A stretch of 64,000 bases of DNA, from the NCBI GenBank assembly GCA_009760855.2, contig WPIO01000127.1, positions 1,102,501 through 1,166,500 of the forward strand. Reading direction: 5' to 3'. Positions 10,893 through 46,661 of this stretch are shown here, piece after piece. A program made the position numbers and the translations under genes. Source of the DNA: Cristatella mucedo. Its lineage: Eukaryota; Bryozoa; Phylactolaemata; Cristatellidae. Position 1 is the first letter of the stretch, and every line of letters begins with the position of its first letter. The notes beneath the pieces are model-generated. The model worked only from the letters and a program-made list of their open reading frames with translations. It ran no database searches and had not been told where the DNA came from.

Positions 10893-11395
10893 TGGTTGCC
10901 AGTTGAGCAAAGGATACAGAGCGAAGTTCTTAAGCTGACCCACAAGGCCCGCCACGGCTTGGCTCCTTCATACCTAGCTGAACTGCTACATCAGTTTCAG
11001 CCTGTTCGTGCCCTGAGGTCCTGTGTAGACAATAAATTAGCTGTCCCATTACTCCGCCTAAATACAGTTGGCGACAGAAGCTTTAGCTCTGCAGGCCCTA
11101 GACTGTGGAACTCGCTTCCACAGTTCTTACGCAACGACAACTACCCTCCTACTGCCAACGATGGCACATCTTTTTCAGCGGTCCTGAGCTGCTACTTCTA
11201 TGCTACTCACTACCTCAACTGCTCTCCTTACTCTGCCATGCTTCCCACTTTGTCTGTGTTTCGTGAGACGAAGTCTGTTGGCTACCGAAAGCGTACCGAA
11301 AGCCGCTTAGGCTGTGAGTGCGCTATACAAAACTCTCCTTCGTAGCACCCACATGGTCTTAATGACTTTGTGGAGTTATAGACGGAGATACATTA
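10890..11395 (+). mobile_element. LINE-B 3' part, plus strand
   Basis: The best LINE-B C-terminus in the window runs over 10,890-11,290. It reads QRIQSEVLKLTHKARHGLA, then [19 protein letters not shown], then SFSSAGPRLWNSLPQ. The family 3' UTR then ends in GACGGAGATACATTAC. The LWNSLP phrase is typical of the region after the reverse transcriptase in CR1/L2-like LINEs. It is 5' truncated. Confidence 0.8.
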
Positions 11396-11778
11396 CAAAG
11401 GACGAATCACAGAGACCCACTGAATGCTGTCCTAAATAGGTGTGTTTTCAAGTTCTTTTTAAATGTGGTCAAATCAGGGGACGTTGTGATGCAAGTCGGG
11501 AGTGAGTTCTCCAGGCATTGGGAGCATACGAACTAAATGCACGGTCTCCAAAGGATTTAAGGTTTGTAAGAGGTTTAAGTAAACAGCTGCAGGTGGTACG
11601 ATGCTCGGCCTAGTGGCGGAGTATATCTGAGAGATAGGCTGGAGCCAAAGAATGAAGGGACCTCCAAGTGAGAAACAAAACCTTGGAGTCAACCCGTTGC
11701 TTGACTGGTAGCCAGTGCAGGTCGGCGACAAGTAGTGTGACGTAACAACTTCGATGCTGACGACAGACAAGCCTGCCA
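11396..11778 (-). mobile_element. LINE-A, minus strand, 3' half (split by nested copy)
   Basis: On the minus strand this encodes the worn end of the LINE-A ORF (ADLHWLPVKQRVDSKVLFLT, then SLHSLAPAYLSDIL). It stops at the boundary with a + copy and resumes at 12,438 with the next upstream codons, so both pieces are one element. Confidence 0.75.
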
Positions 11779-12437
11779 GCCTGTGCGATCAGGCGATTGC
11801 AGCTGGTGCAAAACTCGGCAGCTAGACTTGTCTGCCGTGAGCGTCGCAGTTGCCACATTACTCCACTTCTCGCCGACCTGCACTGGCTACCAGTCAAGCA
11901 ACGGATTGACTTCAAGGTTTTGTCGCTCACTTTTAGGTCCCTTCATTCTATGGCTCCAGCCTATCTGTCAGATATACTACCCCATCAGGCCAAGCATCGT
12001 ACCACCCGCTTTTCGGAATCCAACAGTCTAGAAATACCTCGTACAAACCTTAAATCCTTTGGAGACCGTGCATTTAGTGCATATGCTCCCAAAGCCTGGA
12101 ACTCCCTCCCGACCTGCGTCAGAGCATCCCCTGACCTGACCACATTTAAAAGGAACCTAAAAACACACCTATTTAGGACAGCATTTAGTGGGTCCCTGTG
12201 ATTCGTCCTTGATGTGCTTATGTGTGCTGAAACTGTGCATGCTGCCACTAACCACATTTGCATGCTGACCCTGTGCATGTCACCCCTAACCATATTATTC
12301 ATTTCGTTTGTTTTTCAAGCATGATTTTACTTACCATTAAATTGCATTTCACTTTACAGCAAATGTAAAGCGCCTAGAGAGAGATTAAGTTCTCTGAGGG
12401 TGCTTTATCAAGTGAATTATTATTTTTATTATTATTA
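11779..12437 (+). mobile_element. LINE-A nested copy, plus strand, well preserved 3' end
   Basis: This 5'-truncated insertion retains an uninterrupted C-terminal ORF (11,797-12,201). It reads LVQNSAARLVCRERRSCHI, then LADLHWLPVKQRIDFKVL and YAPKAWNSLPT. The full 3' UTR, a clean hairpin (AAAGCGCC, loop, GGGTGCTTT) and (ATT)n follow. AAGCCT occurs on both sides (about 11,769 and 12,437) and is the likely target-site duplication. It lies inside the minus-strand copy. Confidence 0.8.
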
Positions 12438-13170
12438 AGCCTAGCTGCAGAGTTTTGCACCAGCTGTAAGTGCCTGAGTGCACAGGCCGGTAGGCCAGCT
12501 CGAAGTGAGTTACAGAAATCAAGACGGGATGTCACAAATGCATGGACCAATATAGATGTGGTATCCCTATCTAAACAAGCCCAAATGTTAGCAATGTTAT
12601 GTAGCTGAAAGTAGGCAGACTTGACCATGGAGCTGATGTGGTCGTCTAAGGATAGGTCACTTTGGAACACGACACCTAGATTTCGAGCCGGTTCAACAGC
12701 AGATATGCTGGCAGGGCCAATTTTGTGTGTCAGCCTTTCCAATTTCTGAATCACACTGGGTTTGCCCATAACTAGTAAGTTAGATTTATCATAATTTAGT
12801 TTACGAAAATTTGCTGCCATCCATGTGCGGATGTCATCAATACATGCAGCAAGGGCGTTGAGAGAATTTGAGGTTGAGGACGAAGGCTGGGAGGGATCAA
12901 AGCAATGGTTCAACTGAATGTCATCCACATAAAAGTGAAAGCATGTATTATGATCGGCAACCGCATCGGCAAGAGGGAGAGTATAAACCGTGAAAAGTGC
13001 GGACCGAGCACGGAGCCCTGAGGTACCCCATATTTCAGAGGTACCTTGGATGATCTTTGTCCATTCGCGTCAATACTATGGAACCTCGGACGATACCTTG
13101 ATCTGGTCTGGTACTTCGGATGACAGAGATTAGGTAATCTTTTAGGAAGCTCAAAAATGACATACACGTA
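12438..13170 (-). mobile_element. LINE-A, minus strand, RT part (continuation)
   Basis: The minus strand encodes the LINE-A thumb and post-RT region: AACIDDIRTWMAANFRKLN, MGKPSVIQKLERLTHKIG, then LDDHISSMVKSAYFQLHNI (12,440-12,928). Upstream it has the RT catalytic neighbourhood [15 protein letters not shown] (about 13,005-13,050), then decays. It is the 5' side of the element at 11,396. Confidence 0.8.
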
Positions 13171-13980
13171 TAATAATAATAATACACCTAATAAAGCGCC
13201 GTCGCAGATATCTATGCACACGCGGGATGCAGTCCGCCGCGACAGACGATGACTGTTAATTAATTAACAGCAGGTAACGCGTGCACGTTGCATCTAGTCT
13301 GCCACCGCCGCCGACGACGATGACTGCTACTGCGTGAGCGCGGTGCGGCCGCCGCTAGGTCATTGAGTAGTAAGCTGTACATGAAATCTCCAGAGTAGCT
13401 CTCGATCGGTCTGCATGGCTCTTCTAGAGTTGCGGAGAGCGGTACGGCAACGCTGCCGAGCCCGTTGCCCGCCTCCACCCCCCCCCCCAGCTCAGTAGCG
13501 TCCAACGGTCGAAAGCTTGGCTAATAAACAAACTGAAAAACTTCCGAGGTCAACTAGACCACTGAGATTGCATAGAGCTGCCTGTATTATATGAATACTA
13601 TGTTAATTTTAATTGATACTATCCCTGCTTTTCACATAACCACTGCTCGGTCTGCGTATTCAAAATGCTCAGTCCGCGACAAGACCGAATTACCTCGCCG
13701 CGGCTGACCGCAAACCTTCACCTTGAAGCCGGGTGCGTGTCTGCACTACCCCCACCTGTGTCTAGGACTACCATGCCGCCGGTTCTTGCGAATTGTAAGT
13801 ATAGAGATTTCTACGCTTGTAGCCGGTCTGAATGACTGCCGACCTTTCCTGTTGCTACGAGCTTTGCCGGCTACGCTAACTGGTAGAGCACGCCTGGGAG
13901 AGAAGGCGAACTTCCGGCTCCTCCGGGCCGGCCGTCCACCCTGGCGCGCTGTGGTTTCATGCATAGCCTTAGGCTAGCCC
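13171..13980. other. No recognisable gene
   Basis: A fragment of a LINE-A hairpin (ATAAAGCGCC) sits at 13,185-13,202. An 18-base perfect palindrome CTGTTAATTAATTAACAG is at 13,252-13,269, and a C9 run is near 13,482. No coding region is recognised. Confidence 0.4.
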
Positions 13981-13989
13981 AAACTGGAT

Positions 13990-14680
13990 TTTGGCTGCTG
14001 AAAGCACGTGAACTTGAGGCATGGTCTCCAAAGGATTTTAGGGTAGCTGTAAGCACAGCTAAATGAATTTAGTCAGGAGAGCTTGCGATACGTTACAAAA
14101 CCGAATTGGAAAGAATTTCAATTAGATTGGCTGGAGAAAGAGAATGCAGGTACCTAAAAGTGAGTCACAGAGGCAGTTAAGGCAATACGCTGCTTGATGG
14201 GAAGCCAATGCAGGTCGCGAAGAAGCGGTACAAAATGTTGCAATTTCCACGTTCACGACAGAGAAGCCTAGCAACAGAATTTAGCACCGCTTGTAACCGT
14301 GTCAGTGCAGAGGCAGGAAGTAAAAGTAAGGGTAAAGTTGAGGAGCCTTCGTCCAAGCAGGCAGGTCCAAGTTCCGGCGGCTGTGCCAAGCTAAAAGCAG
14401 GTAGATTTGACTAGAGCTGGTCTGGTCTAGCGGTTAAGGTGCTCGCCCCGACCAAGGTCTGACTGAGGTCGTGGGCTCGAGCCCGTAGGCATATGTGAAG
14501 CGCCTGAATAGAGATTAAGCTCTCTCGGGGCGCTATATGAATGAATTATATATTTTTTTTAGAGTTGATGTGATCGTCTAGTGAAAGGTGACTTCGAAAC
14601 AGTAAACCCATATTGTGTGCTGGCCGAGCAGTGTTGCCGCTGTTAAATCTGACTCCCTTCAGTGAAATCACGATCCAAGT
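13990..14680 (-). mobile_element. Old LINE-A copy, minus strand, split by a SINE
   Basis: Highly diverged LINE-A sequence is recognisable at 14,005-14,320 (GGCATGGTCTCCAAAGGATTT, then CTGCTTGATGGGAAGCCAATG). It reappears at 14,555-14,640 (GATGTGATCGTCTAGTGAAAGG). The + SINE at 14,405-14,550 lies between. This is the most decayed LINE-A copy in the window. Confidence 0.55.
14405..14552 (+). mobile_element. tRNA-derived SINE with LINE-A-type 3' hairpin
   Basis: The clearest SINE head in the window. It has an A-box TCTAGCGGTTAAGGTGCTCG, a B-box GGGCTCGAGCCCG, and then GAAGCGCCTGAATAGAGATTAAG with CTCTCTCGGGGCGCTA. The latter folds as the same two-tier hairpin as the LINE-A tail and is followed by an AT-rich end. 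It is presumably transcribed by Pol III and moved by LINE-A proteins. Confidence 0.75.
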
Positions 14681-14689
14681 TATATATAT

Positions 14690-14893
14690 ATCCAAGTTAT
14701 ATATATATATTTGTATATATATTTCTCGAAGCGCTATACAAATATATTGTATACAGCGCTGTGAGAGAACGTAATCTATATTCAGGCGCTTCATATATGG
14801 CACGGTCTCAAGCCCACGACTTTGGCCATTGAATTCACTCTGACCTCGCTCGGAAAGAATACCTTAACCACTGGACCAAACCAGCACGACATG
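14690..14893 (-). mobile_element. tRNA-derived SINE, minus strand
   Basis: Minus-strand B-box (CGTGGGCTTGAGACC), A-box (GGTTAAGGTATTC) and body with the hairpin arms at 14,733-14,795. A TATATA tail lies on the left. Same type as 14,405. Confidence 0.65.
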
Positions 14894-14894
14894 A

Positions 14895-15560
14895 GCAGCT
14901 CACATGTGGAAATGTTGTCGAGTGATGCAGCCAATCGAGTTCCGTTTTAGTGTCGCAGTTAAATTACACCAGGTTTTTCAGCCCGTACGTTCTTTACCAT
15001 ATAGGAAATCATCATTTCCGGTGCTTGTTTGTTATGTTTTTACGGCGACCAGCTTTCTTGGCTCGCTGGGTGATAGTGCCTGGAGTTGACTGCCAGGTTT
15101 TGCCAGATTGGATTGCAGTTTTGCTGGTCATCAGCAATGCCGTGCCGAAATCTTTGTAAGCTTGCAGCACCTCGGAGGCACCTCGGCAGCAGCCAAGGCG
15201 CCGCAGTTGGATGGCTGTCTGTTTGAGGAAAAGTCCGTTAAAGCTTCTTCTGCTCGGTGGGTGAGCTCCTTGCTAGGAGGAGGAAAACGCTAGCAAGGCT
15301 AGAGTTTTTTTAGTACACCCAGTATAGCTTTACCGTAGCACAGCGAGTTTGGCTGGCATTGTGTCGCACCTATCAGTGACTACCTGCCGAGCTTCGTGGT
15401 GGAATGAGCTGGTGCGCTCGCACTCTGCGTTGAGTGCACGTGTTGGCCAACACTTCGGTGTTGCCTCACGACGTTGTCAAAGCTGTAGCAGACCCTTCCG
15501 AACTGGACAGTCTTGGCTGGTCAGGAGGTGTAGCAAGTTTAACTCTGTCACTTCGGCTCA
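14895..15560. other. No recognisable gene
   Basis: Mixed-composition DNA with no recognised coding or repeat. ORFs of about 60-70 codons on the + strand have no recognisable motif. Confidence 0.4.
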
Positions 15561-15561
15561 A

Positions 15562-15795
15562 TGCAAATAATAATAATAGAAATAATAGTACATTTGATAA
15601 AGCACCCTCGGAGAACTCAATCTCTTTCTAGGCACATTACATTTGCTGCAAAGGAGGCACAATCAAATGATGAGTGGTAGCTTGTTCAATAAACAACAAG
15701 AGTGACAAGGTCAAAGGAGTAACATGGACAGGGTCAACATGCAAGTGTGGTTAGAGGCAGCATGTACAGTGTCAGCATGCATAAGCACATAAATG
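15562..15795 (-). mobile_element. LINE-A 3' tail, minus strand
   Basis: An AATAATAATAGAAATAAT tail on the left is followed by the hairpin (arms TGTGCC/GGTGCTTT as read on the minus strand) and the 3' UTR. It abuts a + copy at 15,796. Confidence 0.75.
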
Positions 15796-16233
15796 ACTAG
15801 TCGTACCTCAGGGGTCCGTGCTAGGTCCGGTTCTTTTCACGGTTTATACTCTCCCTCTTGATGATGTGATTGCCAAGCACAATCTAGGATTTCACTTCTA
15901 TTCGGATGACACTCAGTTGTACCTTTGCTTTAATCCCTCCCAGCTTTCGAGCACCTCGAATTCTCTCAACTTACTTGCTGCATGTATTGATGACATCCGC
16001 ACATGGATGGCAGCAAATTTTCCTAAATTAAGTGATGATAAATCTAACTTACTAGTTATGGGCAAACCCAGTGTGATTCAGAAATTGGAAAGGCTGACAC
16101 TCAAAATTGGCCCTGCCAGCATATCTCCTGTTGAATCAGCTCGAAATCTAGGTGTCATGTTCCAAAGTGACCTCTCGTTAGACGACCATATCAGCTCCAC
16201 AGTCAAATCTGCCTACTTTCAGCTACATAACAT
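15796..16233 (+). mobile_element. LINE-A RT fragment, plus strand (first part)
   Basis: An open frame of 140 codons (15,818-16,240) encodes part of the LINE-A reverse transcriptase: [18 protein letters not shown], then a YSDDTQLYL box corresponding to the FADD-type catalytic motif, then MGKPSVIQKLERLTLKIG and LDDHISSTVKSAYFQLHNI. It is cut at CATAACATTG by a SINE-containing insertion and resumes at about 16,770. Confidence 0.8.
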
Positions 16234-16769
16234 TGAATAAATAAAATAAGTATACTACATTTGTATAGGGCCCTATGAGAACTGTATCTCTATTCAGGCA
16301 CTTCACATATGCCTTGGGGCTCGAGCCCACGACCTCAGCCAGACCTTGGTCGGGGCAAGCACCTTAACCGCTGGACTAAACCAGCTTGGCAGTTGTGCAT
16401 AAATCCATTCCTTGATGATGCATAGCGGTTAGGCCTTCAGTCAGATCTCCCAATAAAATGATAAGACTTAAAAGACAACAGGTTTACGTTTGCGGAGAAA
16501 ATTCATCATCAGGACTTATTTTGGCAGTAGCATCAGCACCCTCCATCTTGGCCTTCGCTAGTCTTCTCACTAGTCCCCTCTGCCACCGGGTCTTCTCCAC
16601 ACAATAAATTAGCTCTTCTGCATAAAGAGTGAAAGTATACGATGCTTGTACCCAGCAGGTCCCAGACACTCACATCCATAATTGTGCAGCTGAATTGCCG
16701 ACCTCTTGCTCTTGCTACTAGCACAGGCACCTATTTCATTGCTGTATTGGTTGGCTTGTTCTTTGCCAT
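16234..16769 (-). mobile_element. SINE-containing insertion within LINE-A
   Basis: The insert begins with an AATAAATAAAATAA tail. Next comes the minus-strand SINE tail hairpin region and a clear B-box (GTGGGCTCGAGCCCC on the minus strand, about 16,320) and A-box (GCGGTTAAGGTGC). About 370 bases of unrecognised DNA follow. AACATTG occurs at both borders (16,227 and about 16,769), fitting a target-site duplication of the whole ~535-bp block. Confidence 0.65.
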
Positions 16770-17413
16770 TCAACATTGCTAAAATGCGGGCTCGTTTAGA
16801 TAGGGATATCACGTCTAAGTTGGTCCATGCATTTGTGACATCCCGTCTTGACTTCTGTAACTCACTGCTTGCTGGCCTACCGGCATATGCAATCAGGCGA
16901 TTACAGCCGGTGCAAAACTCCGAAGCTAGGCTTGTCTGTCGTCAGTGGCGCAGTTGCCACATCACACCACTTCTCACCGACCTGCACTGGCTACCAGTCA
17001 AGCAACGGATCGACTTCAAGGTTTTGTCACTCACTTTTAGGTCACTTCATTCTTTGGCTCCAGCCTATACATCCTATGCTCCCAAAGCCTGGAACTCACT
17101 CCCGACTTGCATCAGAACATCCCCTGACTTGACCACATTTAAAAAGAACTTAAAAACACTTATTTAGGACAGCATTTAGTGGGTCCTTGTGATTCGTCCT
17201 TGATGTGCTTATGCGTGCTGACACTGTGCATACTGCCACTAACCACATTTGCATGCTGAATCTGTGCATGTCACCCCTAACCATGTTATTCATGTTTATC
17301 AAGCATGATATTACTCACCATTCAATCGCGCTTCCCTTTGCAGCAAATGTGGAGTGCCTAGAAAGAGATTGAGTTCTCTGAGGGCGCTTTATCAAGTGCA
17401 TTATTATTATTAT
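16770..17413 (+). mobile_element. LINE-A, plus strand (second part) with tail
   Basis: This continues the copy at 15,796: RARLDRDITSKLVHAFVTS, CHITPLLTDLHWLPVKQRI and YAPKAWNSLPTCI. There is an internal deletion after SLHSLAPAY. The 3' UTR, the hairpin and (ATT)n follow at 17,400-17,413. Confidence 0.8.
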
Positions 17414-17937
17414 AGTCACAGGGACCCTCTAAATGCTGTCATAAATAGATGCATTTTTAGTTTCTTTTTAAATGTAGTCAAGTCAGGAGATTTGCTGCAA
17501 GTCGGGAGTGAGTTCCAAGCTTTGGGAACATATGAACTAAATGCACGGTCTCCAAAGGATTTGAGATTTGTACGAAGTATAGGTAAACCGTTTAGATTCC
17601 GAAAAGTAGATGGTACGATGCTTAGCCTGCTTGGGGAGTAGATCTGATAGGTAGGCTGGAGCCAAAGAATGGAGGGACCTAAAAGTGAGTGACAAAACCT
17701 TGAAGTCGATGGATTGCTTGACTAGAAGCCAGTGCAGGTCGGTGTGATGTGGCAACTGAACGCTCACGACAGACAAGCCTACCTTCAGGGTTTTGCACCA
17801 GCTATAGGCGCCTGATTGCCTATGCCGGTAGGCCAGCAAGCAATGAGTTATAGGAGTCAAGACGGGATGTTGCACATGCATAGACCAAGTTAGATGTGGT
17901 ATCCCTGTCTAAACAAGCCCAAATTGTAGCATGTAAT
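17414..17937 (-). mobile_element. LINE-A 3' half, minus strand
   Basis: The minus strand encodes a worn LINE-A C-terminus (SLTFRSLHSLAPAYLSDLL). The hairpin and tail are absent at its left end, where it meets the (ATT)n of the preceding + copy, giving a tail-to-3'-end junction of two LINEs. Confidence 0.7.
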
Positions 17938-17939
17938 TA

Positions 17940-18815
17940 TCATCACTAACTTCTGGTTTAGCACCGAACTCGAGTTCCTTTTGCTGCTATCTGCGGATAG
18001 GTTGCAACGGCCAGGCTCCTTCCTACGTAGCTGCGCTATTTTACGGGGGGGGGGGGGAGGGGTGCCTCCTCCCCCCACCTCTGTAGGGCATTTCACGTCC
18101 TTAGATCGTATGGTCAGCAGGCCAGCTGCTCCGGCAGCTTCGCGCCACCAGCAGGTGGGAAATGCGGCATTCGGCGACCGAACTGTTGCACGTGCTAGAA
18201 ATCGCCTGCAACAGGCAAGCTCTTTCTGCAATGGATTGCTTTGCATGCCTACCCCCTCTGAGCTGCGCGGCTGGGTGTGTGTGGGCCTGCCGGGGTGCGT
18301 GTGGGAGGCAGCGGGAACATGGACACAATAGAAGCTTATTTGGGTCATTGCACGGCCGTGATGTTGGGCTGGCAGGCCGGCATAAGACAACCATCTCTGC
18401 CTCCAGCATAGCTAGCCGGAATGGGTGTAGTTGTAAACGAAGGACCGGGTGCTTGAAACAGCAGTGAACCAAACAAATATGAACGCAAAGCAAAAGCAGA
18501 AAAAACGTCCTGCTTGGCCACGCTGCCTTGCCTTAAAATCATTCATTTGAGCCTGTAGGTGCCTTTGTCGAGTTGCAGACGGAAGAGGCATTACAATCGC
18601 GGTGCCAAACAGTCCGAGCTCAGACCGCTTGCATTGCACTGCAGCCTCGTAGCTGTAGCCGCACGTTTGTGCTGACAGTGGGGCATCGATATGGATCGGG
18701 ACGCGGCAGGATGTGTGGCAGTTGCCATAACAACGATCGAGCCTATCGTTGCTAGAAGCAGTCGGTTCCGTCGTTTTGTCACTGCTGCCTGACACCCCGC
18801 CCGGTCTGCTTCGTT
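17940..18815. other. Upstream region of XPNPEP3
   Basis: This stretch must hold the promoter and/or first exon of the aminopeptidase gene, but no in-frame ATG linked to the first recognised exon was found. A G13 run is at 18,045-18,057. No recognised repeat family. Confidence 0.4.
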
Positions 18816-18819
18816 GCAG

Positions 18820-37758
<18,939 letters not shown>

Positions 37759-37759
37759 T

Positions 37760-38450
37760 GCTCACTGCATTCGTTGATGGCTGATCCTGAAGCGATCGAA
37801 AGCGACAACGCGACGTCACAACTTCTATCGATATAGTGCTGCTAACTCGCTCAGGTGCATTCGACCATCGCTCCGAGTCGCTCCGAGATGCTACTGTGAG
37901 GGCTGGTCGACATTCTTTGCTGAATTCCGAGCACCTATCATCGGGCCAGGAACTTGGCGTCATGTCGCCACCTCCTCCATGAGTTTACTACCATGCGTCC
38001 GTACGGCAAGACTTAGCGTGAGCTCAGCAAGTACGTCATGCGACACGTGCCCACTGCTGCTGCTGGTGCACGTGCACCGTGCACAGGGGCACGTGCCCAC
38101 TGCTGCTGCTGGTGCTCCAGCACCTGTGTACAGGGGCACTGCACCTGTGTACAGGGGCACGTGCAGCTTTATTGGCCACTGGCTCGTGCCTGCGAGCACT
38201 CACTACTTGCGCCTACCATGTGACTAGCGGCCTGCCATTTGACTAGCAGTGGCGCCTACCGTGTGACTAGCAGCCTACCACGTGACTCTGGTTGTGACCG
38301 TGGCTGGGCTGGGGTGGGGTGGGGTGCCTACCCAAAGCATGGAAGACGCGTCTTGTTTTTGTTTTCGTAGTGTGAGCACAGTTTCCTGACGAGACTACGT
38401 TTGCATTCCTCTACTGGCTGCTACTGTGACTTGTTTGAATAATATGTATC
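37760..38450. other. Intergenic with short tandem repeats
   Basis: A minisatellite of about 45-50 bases (CCCACTGCTGCTGCTGGTGC, then CACCTGTGTACAGGGGCAC) is at 38,049-38,165. A second set based on CTACCRYGTGACTAGC is at 38,211-38,287. No gene is recognised. Confidence 0.6.
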
Positions 38451-38452
38451 TA

Positions 38453-38487
38453 TGTCTCTCTCTCTCTCCTCTCCCTCTCTCCTCTTC

Positions 38488-38584
<97 letters not shown>
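38453..38584. repeat. (CT)n microsatellite
   Basis: About 130 bases of pyrimidine, pure CT from about 38,500, between the convergent XPNPEP3 and K2P genes. Confidence 0.97.
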
Positions 38585-38585
<1 letters not shown>

Positions 38586-38589
38586 GGCA

Positions 38590-39990
38590 CCGTGTATTAC
38601 AATTTGACTATTGCTAGCTTTTTATCATAGCATGACTGGTTAAATGCGTGAACATTGCATGACAGCCCGCGATCTCTGCTGACGATGCAATTGTTCTGAT
38701 GCACTCATCCCCTTGCATACTTATGAGCTCCAAAATAGGGGAAGGAGATTCGAAGCGGCCCAGGAAGTAAACACCTGGCAAGGGAAATTATCTCATCATT
38801 ATATGGCTTCCTATGAGCAGGACTGCAAGACCCGAGTAGAAATGCTGTAAAATCAACCAATTAAACTTATGTGTTGCGATCGCCATTTTTAAAAACCCGC
38901 GTATTATACGAAGAAGGCGTATAGAACAAAATGGTAAACGTTTTTGTGGGTGAGAGAGCTCCGAGAGATTGCCGAGCTGTGCTCACCCAAATTTTTCAAT
39001 TTCCAATCCCTGCGTAGCTCGAACTTCGCAAACAAGCAGTTAGCAACAGAAAGATCGTCTGTCTTCTTAAGGTTTCGTGAAATTGAACGTGGCTGAGTAG
39101 GCCGAAGGGCTTCAACTCAAACTGATGCCACCGAGAACCCCGAAACAACGAGCCAACACTGCCCGACGATCTTCCACTGATCTTTTCCCTAATAAGGATG
39201 ATACTTGATGCCAGTGTTACTGGAACTGCAAAAGTCTGGTTTAGAGCGAGTCTTGCTTATTACCTACTCGAGTCTTACTATGTTCCGGTTTGTAGGTGGT
39301 TTAGACGGCAGTCTTGTGACAAGTCTGGCTTCCTACTCGATCTGATCTCCACTGAGCATTCATGGGATAGCAAAGGCATTTACGTACGGCCAGACTTCGC
39401 TAACAAAGTTACCGATAGAATGAAACCAGGCCGCTATAGCCTTTATCGCTCGCAGCCTCAAAATCTGATTCTTAAACTCCGAACTCGGTGTGTCACAGAA
39501 ACAGGGAAGCATGGACCAGGAAAGCATCGACGATTTCGCCGGCCATGTCGTCTGCCATTCCTAGCTGCTTTTGTGAAGTAGGCGTGGCCTGAACTGTGTC
39601 TATGACTGGTCACTTGCTAAGTCTTGGCTAAACAAGTAGAACCCGGTTTGGCTGCAAGAGTCTTAGCCAAGCGTTCCATAGGTAAGTCTGAACCCGGAGG
39701 TACTGGTGACGTGTAGGTCGAAGACTCGAGCGGTAGGAAGCAAGACACGACATCTAAACCAGGCTTAAGAAGCCGAGTGAGGCCGGCAAAGGCTGAGTCG
39801 ACGCTCCAGTCACGTGCCTTTCGGCGCATGCTAGAAAGGAGGACGAGGTGCAGGCTCTGTGTCACGCCCATTCGATTGGTAATGTCTGTGGGCTCGCTGT
39901 ACTGGAAAGTCGAGTAAATTTCAGCTATTGGATTAGCAAACAGGTCGGACGAAGAAGTAAAGGTGAGAACTATCTGGAAGACTGCCAAGT
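38590..39990. other. Intergenic, no recognisable gene
   Basis: A 127-codon open frame (39,198-39,581 +) and a 123-codon frame (39,617-39,988 -) have no recognisable motif. CTGGTTTAGAYSG-like words occur in both orientations at about 39,230-39,330 and 39,600-39,770, so this may be a decayed inverted repeat. Confidence 0.35.
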
Positions 39991-39994
39991 GCTA

Positions 39995-40085
39995 ACAAAG
40001 CAGCGGTAGAATTATCCATATCTAAAGTGTGGCTAGATAAAGATTTAGTTCTCTCAAGGTGCTCTGTAAATGTGTTATTATTAAG
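39995..40085 (+). mobile_element. Possible LINE-A tail, plus strand
   Basis: CTAAAGTGTGGCTAGATAAA, then GATTTAGTTCTCTCAAGGTG and CTCTGTAAATGTGTTATTAT, keeps the layout of the hairpin and (ATT)n. Confidence 0.45.
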
Positions 40086-40973
40086 GTTTTTGGAGCCGGT
40101 TTCTGGCAGTTGTATCGCATTCCTGGAATTATGGACCATAGTTTGTTCCTCGTGCATAAGAAGATGAGTATTCTGTCTTACAGACGGCATTTGGAATTAT
40201 ACATCAATGTATTAGCAGCATAATGGTGAAAAGCATGGAGTGCATTGGGTCTGAAATAGCTTTACAACTCGGCTGTTACCGTCCTGGATCCGCCCTATCG
40301 TCGCCAGATTAAAATATCACAGAGCATCTTAGGAATGGCTTAGATCAACGGCTGAGAACCAATCCAGTTCTTTTCTAGCGGCTTCAAACTCCACGCATGT
40401 CGACATTACACGACACATTTTAGAAGCTGGTGACTTGGACGCTCAGGCGAAAGGTCATCAAGAGTCACCGGAGTCTACATCTTTATCTTTTGAAAAATTC
40501 GGTGTTGCGTTTAATGTTATCCTGTGACCCTAATACAACGGTACACCTCGTGCACAGCTTTCGTGCCACGGAGTTTAGAGACTTGCAGCCTGAATGCCCT
40601 AGAATAAACTCCAGTGGCCAGATTGGTTGGTGAGGTTGCGTAAATAATCGTGAAAATTGAGTGAGTGTTCTTTTCTGATGCCGAAGTTTTTTATTTGCCT
40701 AGTCTTGCTTTGCAAGCAATACTTTTCAACATTCAGGGGCATGGCATGGCACAAGAATTAGGTATAATTTCGTGCCTGTGGTTGTCGACTGCCACATGAG
40801 GTCGGATCTGCGACAGTGTGTGCACGAGTGCGAACTTATCTTTGCACGCGCAGTGCCATGAGCTCAGATACTGCTGGAGGTTACGGGCCGAGCGCAGGGA
40901 CACGTCCTTGACGCTCGGCCGCGACTGAATGTTGCTAATGTGCCGTCGGCGCCATCGCACTGCTGGGCTCATT

Positions 40974-46661
<5,688 letters not shown>

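Noticed and set aside
39198-39988. Host gene of 120-130 codons on each strand
   Set aside because: No motif, no splice context, and related words in both orientations point to a decayed repeat.
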